DNA of 14,781 nt from Pirellulaceae bacterium (lineage in GTDB: Bacteria; Planctomycetota; Planctomycetia; Pirellulales; Pirellulaceae): NCBI GenBank assembly GCA_013002105.1, contig JABDKS010000439.1, forward strand, positions 1-14,781, written 5' to 3'. Within the stretch, counting starts at the first letter, position 1. Every line of letters begins with the position of its first letter. The notes under the pieces are model-generated. The model was given only the letters and a program-made list of their open reading frames with translations. It was not told the origin of the DNA and searched no databases. This document shows, piece after piece, positions 1 to 8,143 of this stretch. Position numbers and translations under genes: made by a program.

Positions 1-59
1 TCCTCCGGCAGACCCGCGTTAAATCGAACCTGTTCATTCGCACGATCGACGAACGCCAT
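1..59 (-). CDS. Possible 5' fragment of a minus-strand gene, function unknown
   Basis: On the minus strand an ATG at 59-57 opens a frame that stays open to the window edge, about 19 codons, beginning MAFVDRANEQVRF and continuing NAGLPE. The composition (charged residues, usual codons for this genome) looks more protein-like than the other short frames nearby. Against it, I see no Shine-Dalgarno sequence upstream, and the frame is open only about 10 codons before the ATG. If real, it is transcribed divergently from the beta-oxidation operon and could be its regulator, but nothing in 19 residues shows a family. It could equally be chance. Confidence 0.27.
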   Translation of the reverse strand, partial: MAFVDRANEQVRFNAGLPE

Positions 60-163
60 CAGTAGCGATTTGCGGACAAAACGGTCTTTTCATTGCCAAT
101 TCCCAACCAAAATTCTGAGCCGGTGGACCTCAAACGCTGGCAAATGCAAGTAAAGACGTGCAA

Positions 164-191
164 ATTCCCCTAAAAAGATTTTAAGGGGAAT
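164..191. repeat. Inverted repeat next to candidate promoter
   Basis: ATTCCCCT at 164-171 is the exact reverse complement of AGGGGAAT at 184-191, with a 12-base A/T-rich middle that can extend the stem with a one-base bulge. It ends six bases before the candidate -35 element at 197. It could be an operator for a dimeric regulator or, less likely, a terminator; no T-run follows it on either strand. Confidence 0.4.
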
Positions 192-196
192 AATAC

Positions 197-225
197 TTGC
201 CTTGAGGGTGGTTGTGACATAGTAT
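197..225 (+). promoter_or_regulatory. Candidate sigma-70-type promoter for the beta-oxidation operon
   Basis: TTGCCT at 197-202 and TAGTAT at 220-225 are separated by 17 bases. Each matches four of six consensus positions (TTGACA, TATAAT). It is the best-spaced pair I found in the upstream region. It would give a leader of about 260 bases before the first gene. This is a sequence-pattern call only, and planctomycete promoters may deviate from the E. coli consensus. Confidence 0.33.
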
Positions 226-492
226 TGATTGCATGCGGGGAAGAGCAGATTTCGGCTCGGTTTTCCGCTCTTCTCAGCTTGCACGATTTGGCCCCGTAAT
301 TTGCGGGATATTCGACCAATCGTGAGTCTACAGCTTTTCGTGTTACGCCATTTTTCTGGCTGCTGAGCCGACAGCCTCTTGGTCGGTCATCTGATTTCAG
401 GTTTCCGTCCAAACCGGAACGGAGATGTCGCTTTCGTGGGGCGACGCCGGTGATTCAAGGAGGGATAGACGAGGTTTAATGGGAGGTCAGTG

Positions 493-2385
493 ATGGGTCA
501 GCTTTTTGACGCCGTGGGTGACTCGGGCGGTGGGGAATATCGTCCCGCCAACCCGGTCGGCGAGAAGTCCGATCGCGTAATGTCCAGCGGTTCGCATCGC
601 GAATCGTCGTTGCCGCGACCACGTGGGAACCGCATTTCGAGTGACGGACGCGTTGGCTTAGAGCATTACCGGGACACACCAGCGTTTGGGTTGTTGCAAT
701 ACGCGGCCGAACAGCTTCCTGATCGCGACGCGGTTCGTTATTTCGATGACGTTTGGTCGTATCGCAAGCTCAACGCGGCCGCGATTCAGTGTGCGGCGAT
801 GCTGCAACGTCTGGGTGTTCAACCTGGTGACCGCGTTGGAATCTTATTGCCCAATGTTCCTGAATACATTGTTGCGTGCAACGGTGCCTGGCGTGCTGGC
901 GCGATCGCTGTCGCGATCAGTCCGTTAATGGTCGCTGATGAAGTGGAAAAGCTGCTTCGGCAAACCGGTTGCCGCCACGTGATCTGTTTGGATTTGTTGT
1001 CGCATTTGTGTGCCGGCGACCCCAGTTTGTTGGATCAGTTGCTGCTGGTATCCATCCGTGAACAATTGCCCGCCTACAAACAACTTGGCTACTTGTGGAT
1101 GCGTCATCGGCAAACCGGATCTTGGTCGATGCCGTCGCGACCGGGAAGCAGTTGGTTTTGGGACGAGATGGCAGCGACCGAAAACCGATGGCAGCCGATC
1201 ACGATCGATCCATTGCGTGATCCCGCGTACATTTTGCCCACTGGCGGAACAACAGGATCACCCAAAGCGGTCACGCTGAGCCACACGAATCTGGTCGCCA
1301 ACGCCTGGCAACAATACAAGTGGACCGATGAGTCGTTTGGTACCGAAACGATGATGGCGATTCTGCCATTTTTTCATAGTTATGGATTATCGACGACGAT
1401 GATGGCAGGTGCCGCGATGGGTGCCACACTGGTGATGCACCATCGTTACAACACTCGCCAAGTCATCCGCTTGATTGAAAAGCATCGTCCGTCGGTCATG
1501 CACGCGGTCCCCGCGATGTTGGTCGCGATGAACGAACGTTTGCGAGATCACACGGCAGACCTCTCATCGATCGATTGGGTCATTTCCGGTGGAGCGCCGC
1601 TGTCCGAAGAGATCGCTCAGGAATTCGCCGAGCACAGTGGGGCATTGGTTGTCGAAGGTTACGGGCTCAGCGAAGCATCGCCGGTGACGCATGTTGGGCA
1701 TCTATTCCGAGCACCACGTTACGGTGTGATCGGGTTGCCTCTGCCGGAAACCGACTGCCGCATCGTCGCCAATGTGCCAAGTAGCCATAGCGACAAGGAG
1801 AATGATTCGGGATCGGAGGCTGTTTCATTACCCGACGGTGAAGTCGGCGAGCTAATCGTGCGTGGCCCGCAGGTGATGCTGGGATACTGGCAAGAACCCG
1901 ATGCCACGCGAGAGACGCTGATTGACGGTTGGTTACATACCGGCGATTTGGCGGTGCGACACGAGGACGGCTACTACAGCATCGTTGGCCGCAAGAAAGA
2001 TCTGATCATCACATCGGGATACAACGTTTATCCGTGCGAAGTCGAAGAAGCGATTCGGCAGTGCGACTTCGTTCAGGACGTTGCTGTGATTGGACAACCG
2101 GATTCCCGTCGCGGCGAAATCGTCAAGGCGGTGGTCGTTCTGAAACCTGGTTGCACTTGGGACGAAACCGCGCTCGATCAGCACTGTTGTCAAACGTTGT
2201 CCAAACACAAACGCCCCCGAGTCTTCGAGCGATGCGTCGGTGAACTGCCCAAGAATTTCCTGGGTAAGGTTGTTCGTCGTCAGTTGCGAGATGCCAATAC
2301 GAATGTCGCCGACGCCAATCGCGCAGGCACAGAGGATAGAGAAAACGACGATATGGAAAACCACGAAGAGGAGGTCAAATCATGA
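493..2385 (+). CDS. AMP-forming acyl-CoA synthetase (long-chain fatty acid-CoA ligase type)
   Basis: Activates a fatty acid to acyl-CoA using ATP and CoA, the entry step of beta-oxidation. All adenylate-forming enzyme signatures are visible: P-loop PTGGTTGSPK (residues 249-258), YGLSE (390-394), the hinge and ribose-binding region HTGDL then GRKKD (about 482-503), SGYNVYP, and the C-terminal catalytic lysine in LGKVVRR (K592). The start is ATG 493, six bases after GGGAGG (481-486); GTG 490 is in frame but too close. The first 60 or so residues are low-complexity and precede the conserved domain. A Ser/Asp/Glu-rich insert (about 427-446) and an acidic tail after residue 600 are also unusual, making it longer than E. 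coli FadD (561). The stop overlaps the thiolase start (ATGA), so the two are probably translationally coupled. Chain-length preference cannot be read from sequence; the operon context argues for medium to long chains. Confidence 0.92.
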   Translation: MGQLFDAVGDSGGGEYRPANPVGEKSDRVMSSGSHRESSLPRPRGNRISSDGRVGLEHYRDTPAFGLLQYAAEQLPDRDAVRYFDDVWSYRKLNAAAIQCAAMLQRLGVQPGDRVGILLPNVPEYIVACNGAWRAGAIAVAISPLMVADEVEKLLRQTGCRHVICLDLLSHLCAGDPSLLDQLLLVSIREQLPAYKQLGYLWMRHRQTGSWSMPSRPGSSWFWDEMAATENRWQPITIDPLRDPAYILPTGGTTGSPKAVTLSHTNLVANAWQQYKWTDESFGTETMMAILPFFHSYGLSTTMMAGAAMGATLVMHHRYNTRQVIRLIEKHRPSVMHAVPAMLVAMNERLRDHTADLSSIDWVISGGAPLSEEIAQEFAEHSGALVVEGYGLSEASPVTHVGHLFRAPRYGVIGLPLPETDCRIVANVPSSHSDKENDSGSEAVSLPDGEVGELIVRGPQVMLGYWQEPDATRETLIDGWLHTGDLAVRHEDGYYSIVGRKKDLIITSGYNVYPCEVEEAIRQCDFVQDVAVIGQPDSRRGEIVKAVVVLKPGCTWDETALDQHCCQTLSKHKRPRVFERCVGELPKNFLGKVVRRQLRDANTNVADANRAGTEDRENDDMENHEEEVKS

Positions 2386-3680
2386 GCCACAATCAGCCCA
2401 TTGCCATTGTCGCCGGTGCTAGAACACCGTTCGCCAAGGCGTTTACCAATCTAAAAGACGTTTCTGCGGTCCAGTTGGGCCAGCAGGCAATCACCGATGC
2501 TTTGCGCCGTGCCAGCTTATCGGGCGAGGACATTGACGAAGTCGTCATGGGCAATGTTGCCGGTCCACCCGATGCAGCGAACGTGGCGCGAGTGATTGCG
2601 CTGAAAGCTGGGATTCCGCAAGAACGTATCGCGCACACGGTGAATCGAAACTGTGCATCGGGAATGGAGTCAATTCTTGGCGCATGGCAGGCGATCGAAA
2701 GTGGACGTGCAAAACTGGCCATCGCTGGTGGTACGGAATCGATGACGAACATTCCTTTGATGTATCGGCCCGAAGCCGCGAGGTTGTGGTTGCAGTTGGC
2801 CAAGAGCAAGACGATGGGTGCGAAGCTGAAAACATTAGCGTCGTTTCGTCCGAAGCATTTCAAGCCGTTGATTGGGATCGAGTTGGGGCTGACCGACCCG
2901 GTGTCCGGGCTGAATATGGGCGAGACGGCCGAAGTCTTGGCCGAAGAGTTCGGTATTACGCGCCAAGAGCAGGACGCGTTCGCCGTCGAGAGCCATCAGA
3001 AGGCTTGCGAGGCTCAGGAAAAGTGTTTTCTGTCCGGCGAGATCACCGCAATCCAAACGCCATCGGGCAAAACGATCGACAAGGACAATGGCCCTCGCAG
3101 CGAACAATCGATGCAGCAGTTGGCCAAGCTGCGGCCGTTTTTTAAGAAAGACGGGACGGTGACTGCTGGCAATAGTTGCCCGCTGACCGACGGAGCCGCG
3201 GCCTTGGTGATGACAAGTCCATCGGATTTGGGGCGGTTCGAGGCCGAGCCGCTTGGTTTTATTACGTCGTATGCCGTCGCTGGCTGTGATCCACGTCGCA
3301 TGGGGCTCGGTCCCGTCTATGCAACGGCCAAGTTGCTCAAACAGACCGGATTAAAGCTAAGCGATTTTGACTTGGTCGAGATCAACGAGGCGTTCGCGGC
3401 ACAGGTGATTGCTTGTCAGCGGGCTGCATTGTCGAAATCGTTCGCAGAGAAAGAGCTTGGAATGAGTGAGCCGCTGGGCGAATTCGCCAGTGACAAACTG
3501 AACATTCACGGAGGTGCGATCGCATTGGGGCATCCGGTGGGGACGACGGGGACGCGTTTGATTTTGACCTTGTTACGCGCGTTGCGTGCGACGGGTGGAA
3601 GTCGTGGATTGGCAACGTTGTGTGTCGGTGGCGGACAGGGTGTTGCCATGGTGGTCGAAACCAACTTGGGAGACAAATAA
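2382..3680 (+). CDS. fadI: Acetyl-CoA acyltransferase (3-ketoacyl-CoA thiolase), FadI type
   Basis: Cleaves 3-ketoacyl-CoA with CoA to give acetyl-CoA and a shortened acyl-CoA, the last step of each beta-oxidation round. The thiolase fold markers are present: nucleophilic Cys91 in NRNCASGM, NEAFAAQ (N335), the catalytic His384 in GHPVGTTG, and Cys414 in CVGGGQG. At 432 residues it matches the length of FadI (about 436). The N-terminus (IAIVAGARTPFAKAF) and the segment KLRPFF...GTVTAGNSCPLTDGAAA also resemble FadI more than short biosynthetic thiolases. GAGGAGG lies just upstream, and the ATG overlaps the synthetase stop. The neighbouring FadJ-type protein is the expected partner (alpha subunit) of a trifunctional complex. 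Function is secure; complex formation is inferred. Confidence 0.94.
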   Translation: MSHNQPIAIVAGARTPFAKAFTNLKDVSAVQLGQQAITDALRRASLSGEDIDEVVMGNVAGPPDAANVARVIALKAGIPQERIAHTVNRNCASGMESILGAWQAIESGRAKLAIAGGTESMTNIPLMYRPEAARLWLQLAKSKTMGAKLKTLASFRPKHFKPLIGIELGLTDPVSGLNMGETAEVLAEEFGITRQEQDAFAVESHQKACEAQEKCFLSGEITAIQTPSGKTIDKDNGPRSEQSMQQLAKLRPFFKKDGTVTAGNSCPLTDGAAALVMTSPSDLGRFEAEPLGFITSYAVAGCDPRRMGLGPVYATAKLLKQTGLKLSDFDLVEINEAFAAQVIACQRAALSKSFAEKELGMSEPLGEFASDKLNIHGGAIALGHPVGTTGTRLILTLLRALRATGGSRGLATLCVGGGQGVAMVVETNLGDK

Positions 3681-5885
3681 ATGAGTGATTCAAACTATAA
3701 AAATTTCACGGTGACAACCGATGCCCGCGGCGTTCGTAAGATCACGCTGGATGTCCCGGATCGGCCGTTGAACGTGCTGGATCGTAGCGTGATGGTCGAA
3801 CTGGAACAGATCGTGACCGATTTGGAAAACAGCACCGATGTCAAAGTCGTGGTGATCCAAAGCGGGAAAGAAAGTGGGTTCTTGGCCGGTGCCGACGTCA
3901 ATGCGATTGCCGAGATCGCGGCGCCCACCGACGCGTTGCGATTGATCGAAGACGGTCAGTTATTGTTCCAACGCATTGAGTGGTTGCCGATGCCAAAAAT
4001 CGTCGTGATCCATGGTCCTTGTTTGGGCGGCGGTTTGGAGTTGTCGTTGGCCTGCACGCACCGGATTGCTCGTGACAACAGTTCGACTCAGATCGGTTTG
4101 CCGGAAATCAAGCTGGGGGTGATCCCAGGTTGGGGTGGCACGCAACGATTGCCAAAGCTGGTCGGTTTGACCAATGCGTTGTCGATGATCATGCAGGGCA
4201 AGCATTTGAGTGCGCGTGACGCATTGAAGATCGGCTTGGTGGACCGGGCAATCGCACCGGAAGACTGGGCAGACGAGGTCGACCGATTTATTACCGATGT
4301 GCTCAAGGGCAACTACATGTTGCCTCCGCACAGTCGTCGGCCACTTGCCTTACGAATGATCGAAGGCACCAAGCTTGGTCGAACGTTGATCTTGCGTGCA
4401 GCAAAGAAGAAGATCGCGTCGAAAAAAGAGCAGTACCCCGCACTGGAATCTGCCATCAAGGCAATCGCGCATTCGTACAAGCGTGGCAGTGACGGGTTCA
4501 TGGTTGAGCGGACGGAGTTTACGTCGCTGCTGGCCACACCGACATGCCGTCACCTGCTGCAGTTGTTCTTTGCACGCGAAAAGGCACGGAGTTTGAAGAC
4601 GTGGTCGCCCGACGATATTCGTGTGGCACACGAGACTCCGATTCGCAAAGTCGGCGTGATTGGTGCCGGAGCGATGGGCGCTGGCATCGGCCAGTTGGCC
4701 GCGCTGCGTGGATTCGATGTGGTTTTGAAAGAGATCAACGAAGAAGCCGCTCAGGCGGGTCGCGATCGGATCGACGAGTTGGTCGGCACGCTTGCCAAAC
4801 GAAAAGGTTGGAACGATTCCAAGCGTGACGAACTGATGAACAAGATCACCGTCACCTGCGAAAGCGAATCGCTGGCGGGGGCCGATTTGATGGTCGAAGC
4901 GATTGTCGAGCGGATGGACGTCAAGAAGAGCGTGTTCAAAGAGCTGGATGCGCTGGCTAAGGAAGACGCCATTTTGGCTACCAACACATCGTCGCTTTCG
5001 GTCGACGAGATGGCAACCGCGGTGTCGCGTCCGGGACACTTTGGAGGGCTTCACTTTTTCAATCCCGTTCACCGCATGGAACTGGTCGAAGTGGTCCGCG
5101 GCGAAAAAACGGATTCGGCGACGGTCGCACGGTTGGTCGCTTTTGTGCGTGCCCTGGGCAAGACGCCTGTTGTGACGGCTGATTCGCCCGGGTTTCTGGT
5201 CAATCGCGTGCTGTTTCCGTACTTAGGCGAATCGGTGTTGATGGTTCGTGATGGATACAACATCGAAAAGATGGACAAGCAGTTGCGCCAATTTGGAATG
5301 CCCATGGGTCCACTGGAGTTGTTGGATCAAGTTGGTTTGGACGTCGCCTTGCACGTCGCCAAATCGCTCAGCGATGTCTTGTCGGGGGTCGAGCCGGTCG
5401 TCGAAACGCTTTCGGAGATGGTCGACGACGGCAAACTTGGCAAGAAATCCAACGTCGGCTTTTACCACTACCTCAAAGGTAAACGGGGTGAGTCAACGTT
5501 TGACACGGATCGATCGGCCGCCGTCACACCAGCTTCGTTTCAAGAAGAGTTTCCAGAAGACGGAATGACTGCGATTCAGCGTCGATTGGTTTATCCGATG
5601 CTCGCCGAGGCGATTCGGTGTTACGAAGAAAAAGTGGTCGACGAACCCTGGGCCATTGATCTTGCGATGGTGCTGGGTACCGGGTTCGCGCCGCATCGCG
5701 GGGGACCGTTGCACGTGGTCGACTCGATCGGATCCCATCGGCTTTTGGCCAACATGCGTCGGCTCAAAGCGATGTGTGGTCCGCGATTTACACCACCGGA
5801 TTTGTTAGCCAAACATGCCGAGACGGGAGAAACATTTTTCGCGTCCGAGGGAGCTTCCGACCAGGAGACGCCCGTGTCCAACTAG
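3681..5885 (+). CDS. fadJ: Multifunctional enoyl-CoA hydratase / 3-hydroxyacyl-CoA dehydrogenase, FadJ type
   Basis: Carries out hydration of enoyl-CoA and NAD-dependent oxidation of 3-hydroxyacyl-CoA. The N-terminal crotonase domain (about 1-200) has oxyanion-hole segments GFLAGADVN and GPCLGGGLE, plus both catalytic glutamates (E120 in GGGLE, E142 in GLPEIKLG). A linker to about 320 leads to the NAD-binding fold with GAGAMGAG (328-335). The dehydrogenase dyad follows as H458 in HFFNP and E470 in ELVEVVRG, then two C-terminal helical dehydrogenase domains to residue 734. E. coli FadJ has 714 residues and the same domain order, and the GGGLE-to-LPE spacing also matches FadJ. The start codon follows the thiolase TAA with no spacer, with GGGAG at 3668-3672. 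It is the alpha-subunit partner expected for the preceding thiolase. Confidence 0.94.
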   Translation: MSDSNYKNFTVTTDARGVRKITLDVPDRPLNVLDRSVMVELEQIVTDLENSTDVKVVVIQSGKESGFLAGADVNAIAEIAAPTDALRLIEDGQLLFQRIEWLPMPKIVVIHGPCLGGGLELSLACTHRIARDNSSTQIGLPEIKLGVIPGWGGTQRLPKLVGLTNALSMIMQGKHLSARDALKIGLVDRAIAPEDWADEVDRFITDVLKGNYMLPPHSRRPLALRMIEGTKLGRTLILRAAKKKIASKKEQYPALESAIKAIAHSYKRGSDGFMVERTEFTSLLATPTCRHLLQLFFAREKARSLKTWSPDDIRVAHETPIRKVGVIGAGAMGAGIGQLAALRGFDVVLKEINEEAAQAGRDRIDELVGTLAKRKGWNDSKRDELMNKITVTCESESLAGADLMVEAIVERMDVKKSVFKELDALAKEDAILATNTSSLSVDEMATAVSRPGHFGGLHFFNPVHRMELVEVVRGEKTDSATVARLVAFVRALGKTPVVTADSPGFLVNRVLFPYLGESVLMVRDGYNIEKMDKQLRQFGMPMGPLELLDQVGLDVALHVAKSLSDVLSGVEPVVETLSEMVDDGKLGKKSNVGFYHYLKGKRGESTFDTDRSAAVTPASFQEEFPEDGMTAIQRRLVYPMLAEAIRCYEEKVVDEPWAIDLAMVLGTGFAPHRGGPLHVVDSIGSHRLLANMRRLKAMCGPRFTPPDLLAKHAETGETFFASEGASDQETPVSN

Positions 5886-5887
5886 CC

Positions 5888-5932
5888 AGATCCCCATTAG
5901 TGAGATCCCCGTTGATGAGATCTAACTAGCGG
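5888..5932. repeat. Three degenerate 15-base tandem units
   Basis: Units begin AGATCCCC (5888), AGATCCCC (5903) and AGATCTAA (5918), each 15 bases. The first two are close copies (AGATCCCCATTAGTG, AGATCCCCGTTGATG) and the third is decayed beyond its first five bases. The array starts two bases after the fadJ stop codon, in the spacer before the acyl-CoA dehydrogenase gene. Function unknown. Confidence 0.5.
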
Positions 5933-6087
5933 ATTGTTGATGCGTGAAGGCGCAGTCGGTGACCAGCCACGACCTCCCATTGGTTGCCGGCTCGCGCCAG
6001 CACGTCACGACCACCGCGCAGCGAAACCATACGAACAGAATGATCAGCCAATCGAAAGGGCCGATACCAACAAGCCAGTTTTTACGC

Positions 6088-6094
6088 GAAGGAG
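6088..6094 (+). promoter_or_regulatory. Ribosome binding site deciding the acyl-CoA dehydrogenase start
   Basis: GAAGGAG sits seven bases before ATG 6102. In contrast, the upstream in-frame starts TTG 5934, TTG 5937 and ATG 5940 have no such sequence. A second GGGAAGGAG at 6186-6194 lies close to another in-frame ATG at 6198, so internal initiation is possible. Confidence 0.6.
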
Positions 6095-6101
6095 TTCAGT
6101 G

Positions 6102-8117
6102 ATGAGCCTTGAATACGATTCCAACCATTCGGTTGACACACCCGTTGATACCAATCCCAACGACATATCGCCGATGACGCCGGAAGGGAAGGAGACTATG
6201 TCCAAATCACAAGCACCCCAGCCGAATGCCCCGGTTGCTGAAGAATCGTTTGCGGAAGTCGCATTGCGGCTTGGCGGAGCTTCGGCCGATGAAGCCAAGC
6301 GAACCGGTGCAGTCGACGCAGCCGATGACCAAGTCGAAGACTTGTTTGCCGAGCAGTACAAGACCGTCAACAGTCCGGTTCACCGCGCCGTCTGGGACAC
6401 AGAGATTCCCACGGAATTGTTTTATAGCGAAATGCCCGCGGGTTCGGCAAACGTCGAGCAAGTGGTGCAAAAGTCGTTGGACATCGTTCAACGTCATCGT
6501 GATGCTGGGACACTGGTAAACGATCAAGGCAAGATTGCCGACGTCGTCATGATGGAGTTGGGTGAAGTCGGATATTGGGGTTTGCTGGTCGGCACCAAGT
6601 ACGGTGGCAGCGGCGCGACGATGCGCGAATTTGCCAGAATGATTACACGGATGGCGACGATTGATCCGACCGTCGCCGGGTTGGCATCGGTACACGGTTG
6701 CATTGGTGCGGTCGACCCGGTCCGTGCATTCGGCACGGACGAGCAAAAAGAACGGTTCCTACCCAAGTTGGGTGACGGATCCAGTCTGTCGGCGTTTGCG
6801 TTGACCGAGCCGGGGGCCGGTAGCGACCTGACGGCGTTAAAAACGACGGCCGTGTTGGATGGCGACCAATACGTTGTCAACGGCGAAAAGTTGTTTATCA
6901 CCAACGCGATTCCGGGCCGCACGATCGGTTTGGTCTGCAAGATCGATGGCGTGCCGTCGGTTCTGATCGTCGACTTGCCGGAGGAAGAGAACGAGAACTT
7001 CTATCTGAACCGGTACGGTATCTACGCACTGCGTCGGGCTCACAACAACGGCTTGGTGTTCAAGGATTTCCGAGTCCCAGCGGCCAATCTGCTGGTGCCG
7101 CCGCGTGGTGACGGTTTGACGATCGCCTATCACGGTCTGAACCTTGGACGCGTATCGCTGTGTGCCAACGCCGCCGGTGCGATGCGCTGGATGCTCGCGG
7201 AGATGTTGCCGTGGGCCGAATACCGCGAAACCTATGGTCAGTCGATCGAAAAACGAGAATTAGTTCGTCGCCGTGTTGGACGGATGGCAGGCCTGATCGT
7301 CGCCTGTGATGCGCTGACGCAATGGTGCGCTGGTTTGATTGACCAGGGCTACCGCGGCGAAATGGAATGCATCATCGCCAAGATCTTTGGCAGTGAATCA
7401 CAAAAGGAAGCGGCGATCGAGTTGTTCATGAAAACACACGGCGGCCGATCATTCCTGGAAGGCCACTTGTTCGGTGACAACGTTCACGAATTCTTGGCAC
7501 CGTGCATCTACGAAGGCGAAGGCGAGATGCTGGGAATGGCGTTCTTTAAATCATTGGTGAAGGATCACGGAAAACGCTACTTTGAACAGATCGGTCGAAC
7601 CTTGCACGCATTGGGAATCAAACAGCCCAATTTGGCCAATCCGATGCACATCTGGGCACTGCGTGGACCCATGATCGCGTACACCAAGTGGTTTGTCGGT
7701 CGGACGCTGTCGCGAAAGAAGTGGTCGCAGTTTGACAACCTGGACCGGGATTTGGCAAAGCACCTTGCATTTGCACAAAAACGATTGTCCAAAGCTGGCT
7801 TTAACATCAGTGCCACCATGCGAAAGCATCAGCTGAAACTGGCGGATCGTCAGTGTCGGATGTCGATGATGTCGTCACAGTTGCAAGACGCGGTGGTGAT
7901 CTTGGTCACCAGTCTGTACGCATCTCGCTCCAACGATGCGACGACCAAAGCGGCGGCGGACGCGATTTGCCGCGAGCTGCGTCGCAGGATCACCGGCGCC
8001 GCCGCCAGTGATGCCGACTATCGTCAAATCACAACGCTTGGTGCAACGATCGCGGACAACGGTTGGTGTGAACTCGACGGTGTTGTACCGAGCGAGATTT
8101 TGCAGTCGTACAAGTAA
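6102..8117 (+). CDS. Long-chain acyl-CoA dehydrogenase, VLCAD-like
   Basis: FAD-dependent first oxidation of beta-oxidation, acyl-CoA to trans-2-enoyl-CoA, passing electrons to an ETF-type acceptor not encoded here. The family signature AFALTEPGAGSD is at residues 231-242. It is followed by the central beta-domain (GDQYVVNGEKLFITNA), and the expected catalytic base is E471 in CIYEGEGEMLG. About 200 residues follow the catalytic region, as in mitochondrial VLCAD/ACAD9 where such an extension helps membrane association. The total of 671 residues fits that subclass rather than the roughly 380-residue short/medium enzymes. The start at 6102 has GAAGGAG seven bases upstream. ATG 6198 also has an SD-like run, though close, and would give 639 residues; the residues between (Ser/Pro/Asp-rich) are not part of the conserved domain. 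A 216-base spacer separates it from fadJ, so it may be in the same transcript or have its own promoter; I see no clear one. Confidence 0.9.
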   Translation: MSLEYDSNHSVDTPVDTNPNDISPMTPEGKETMSKSQAPQPNAPVAEESFAEVALRLGGASADEAKRTGAVDAADDQVEDLFAEQYKTVNSPVHRAVWDTEIPTELFYSEMPAGSANVEQVVQKSLDIVQRHRDAGTLVNDQGKIADVVMMELGEVGYWGLLVGTKYGGSGATMREFARMITRMATIDPTVAGLASVHGCIGAVDPVRAFGTDEQKERFLPKLGDGSSLSAFALTEPGAGSDLTALKTTAVLDGDQYVVNGEKLFITNAIPGRTIGLVCKIDGVPSVLIVDLPEEENENFYLNRYGIYALRRAHNNGLVFKDFRVPAANLLVPPRGDGLTIAYHGLNLGRVSLCANAAGAMRWMLAEMLPWAEYRETYGQSIEKRELVRRRVGRMAGLIVACDALTQWCAGLIDQGYRGEMECIIAKIFGSESQKEAAIELFMKTHGGRSFLEGHLFGDNVHEFLAPCIYEGEGEMLGMAFFKSLVKDHGKRYFEQIGRTLHALGIKQPNLANPMHIWALRGPMIAYTKWFVGRTLSRKKWSQFDNLDRDLAKHLAFAQKRLSKAGFNISATMRKHQLKLADRQCRMSMMSSQLQDAVVILVTSLYASRSNDATTKAAADAICRELRRRITGAAASDADYRQITTLGATIADNGWCELDGVVPSEILQSYK

Positions 8118-8143
8118 TCATTTGAATTAGAAGCGGATTTTAC

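Larger units (their letters stand above)
60..492. other. Gene-free region upstream of the beta-oxidation operon
   Basis: No convincing coding frame is present here. The short minus-strand frames have no ribosome binding site and no protein-like composition. The stretch holds a direct repeat GCAAAT at 140-145 and 160-165 (period 20), a hairpin at 164-191, a candidate promoter at 197-225, and a leader of about 260 bases with several small inverted repeats. These are GAAGAGC 240-246 with GCTCTTC 267-273, GGCTG 358-362 with CAGCC 372-376, and CCGAC 368-372 with GTCGG 382-386. The last two stems share base 372, so they exclude each other. It probably carries the operon's control region. Confidence 0.5.

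Noticed and set aside
1..153. Plus-strand frame open from the window edge to a TAA at about 153, as the end of an upstream gene
   Set aside because: The residues look random, and the minus-strand frame at 1-59 is more protein-like; not enough to call a gene.
170..412. 80-codon minus-strand frame upstream of the first gene
   Set aside because: Composition is not protein-like (many Ser, Arg, Cys), there is no SD sequence, and it overlaps the candidate promoter and leader.
401..423. Imperfect inverted repeat TCCGT/ACGGA in the leader
   Set aside because: Only five pairs with a bulged alternative; such short stems are expected by chance.
1933..2364. 143-codon minus-strand frame within the acyl-CoA synthetase gene
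   Set aside because: Antisense shadow of conserved motifs (TGD, GRKKD, catalytic Lys); no homology-like features.
4350..5072. 240-codon minus-strand open frame inside fadJ
   Set aside because: It lies wholly antisense to a well-conserved coding region and has no recognisable domain; open antisense frames are expected from the codon bias here.
5934..6101. TTG/ATG starts extending the acyl-CoA dehydrogenase by about 55 residues
   Set aside because: No SD sequence at 5934-5940, and the extension is Arg/Pro/His-rich with no conserved character; the GAAGGAG-backed ATG 6102 is better.
6207..6746. 179-codon minus-strand frame within the acyl-CoA dehydrogenase gene
   Set aside because: Antisense shadow of a conserved enzyme, with no ribosome site or protein-like domain.
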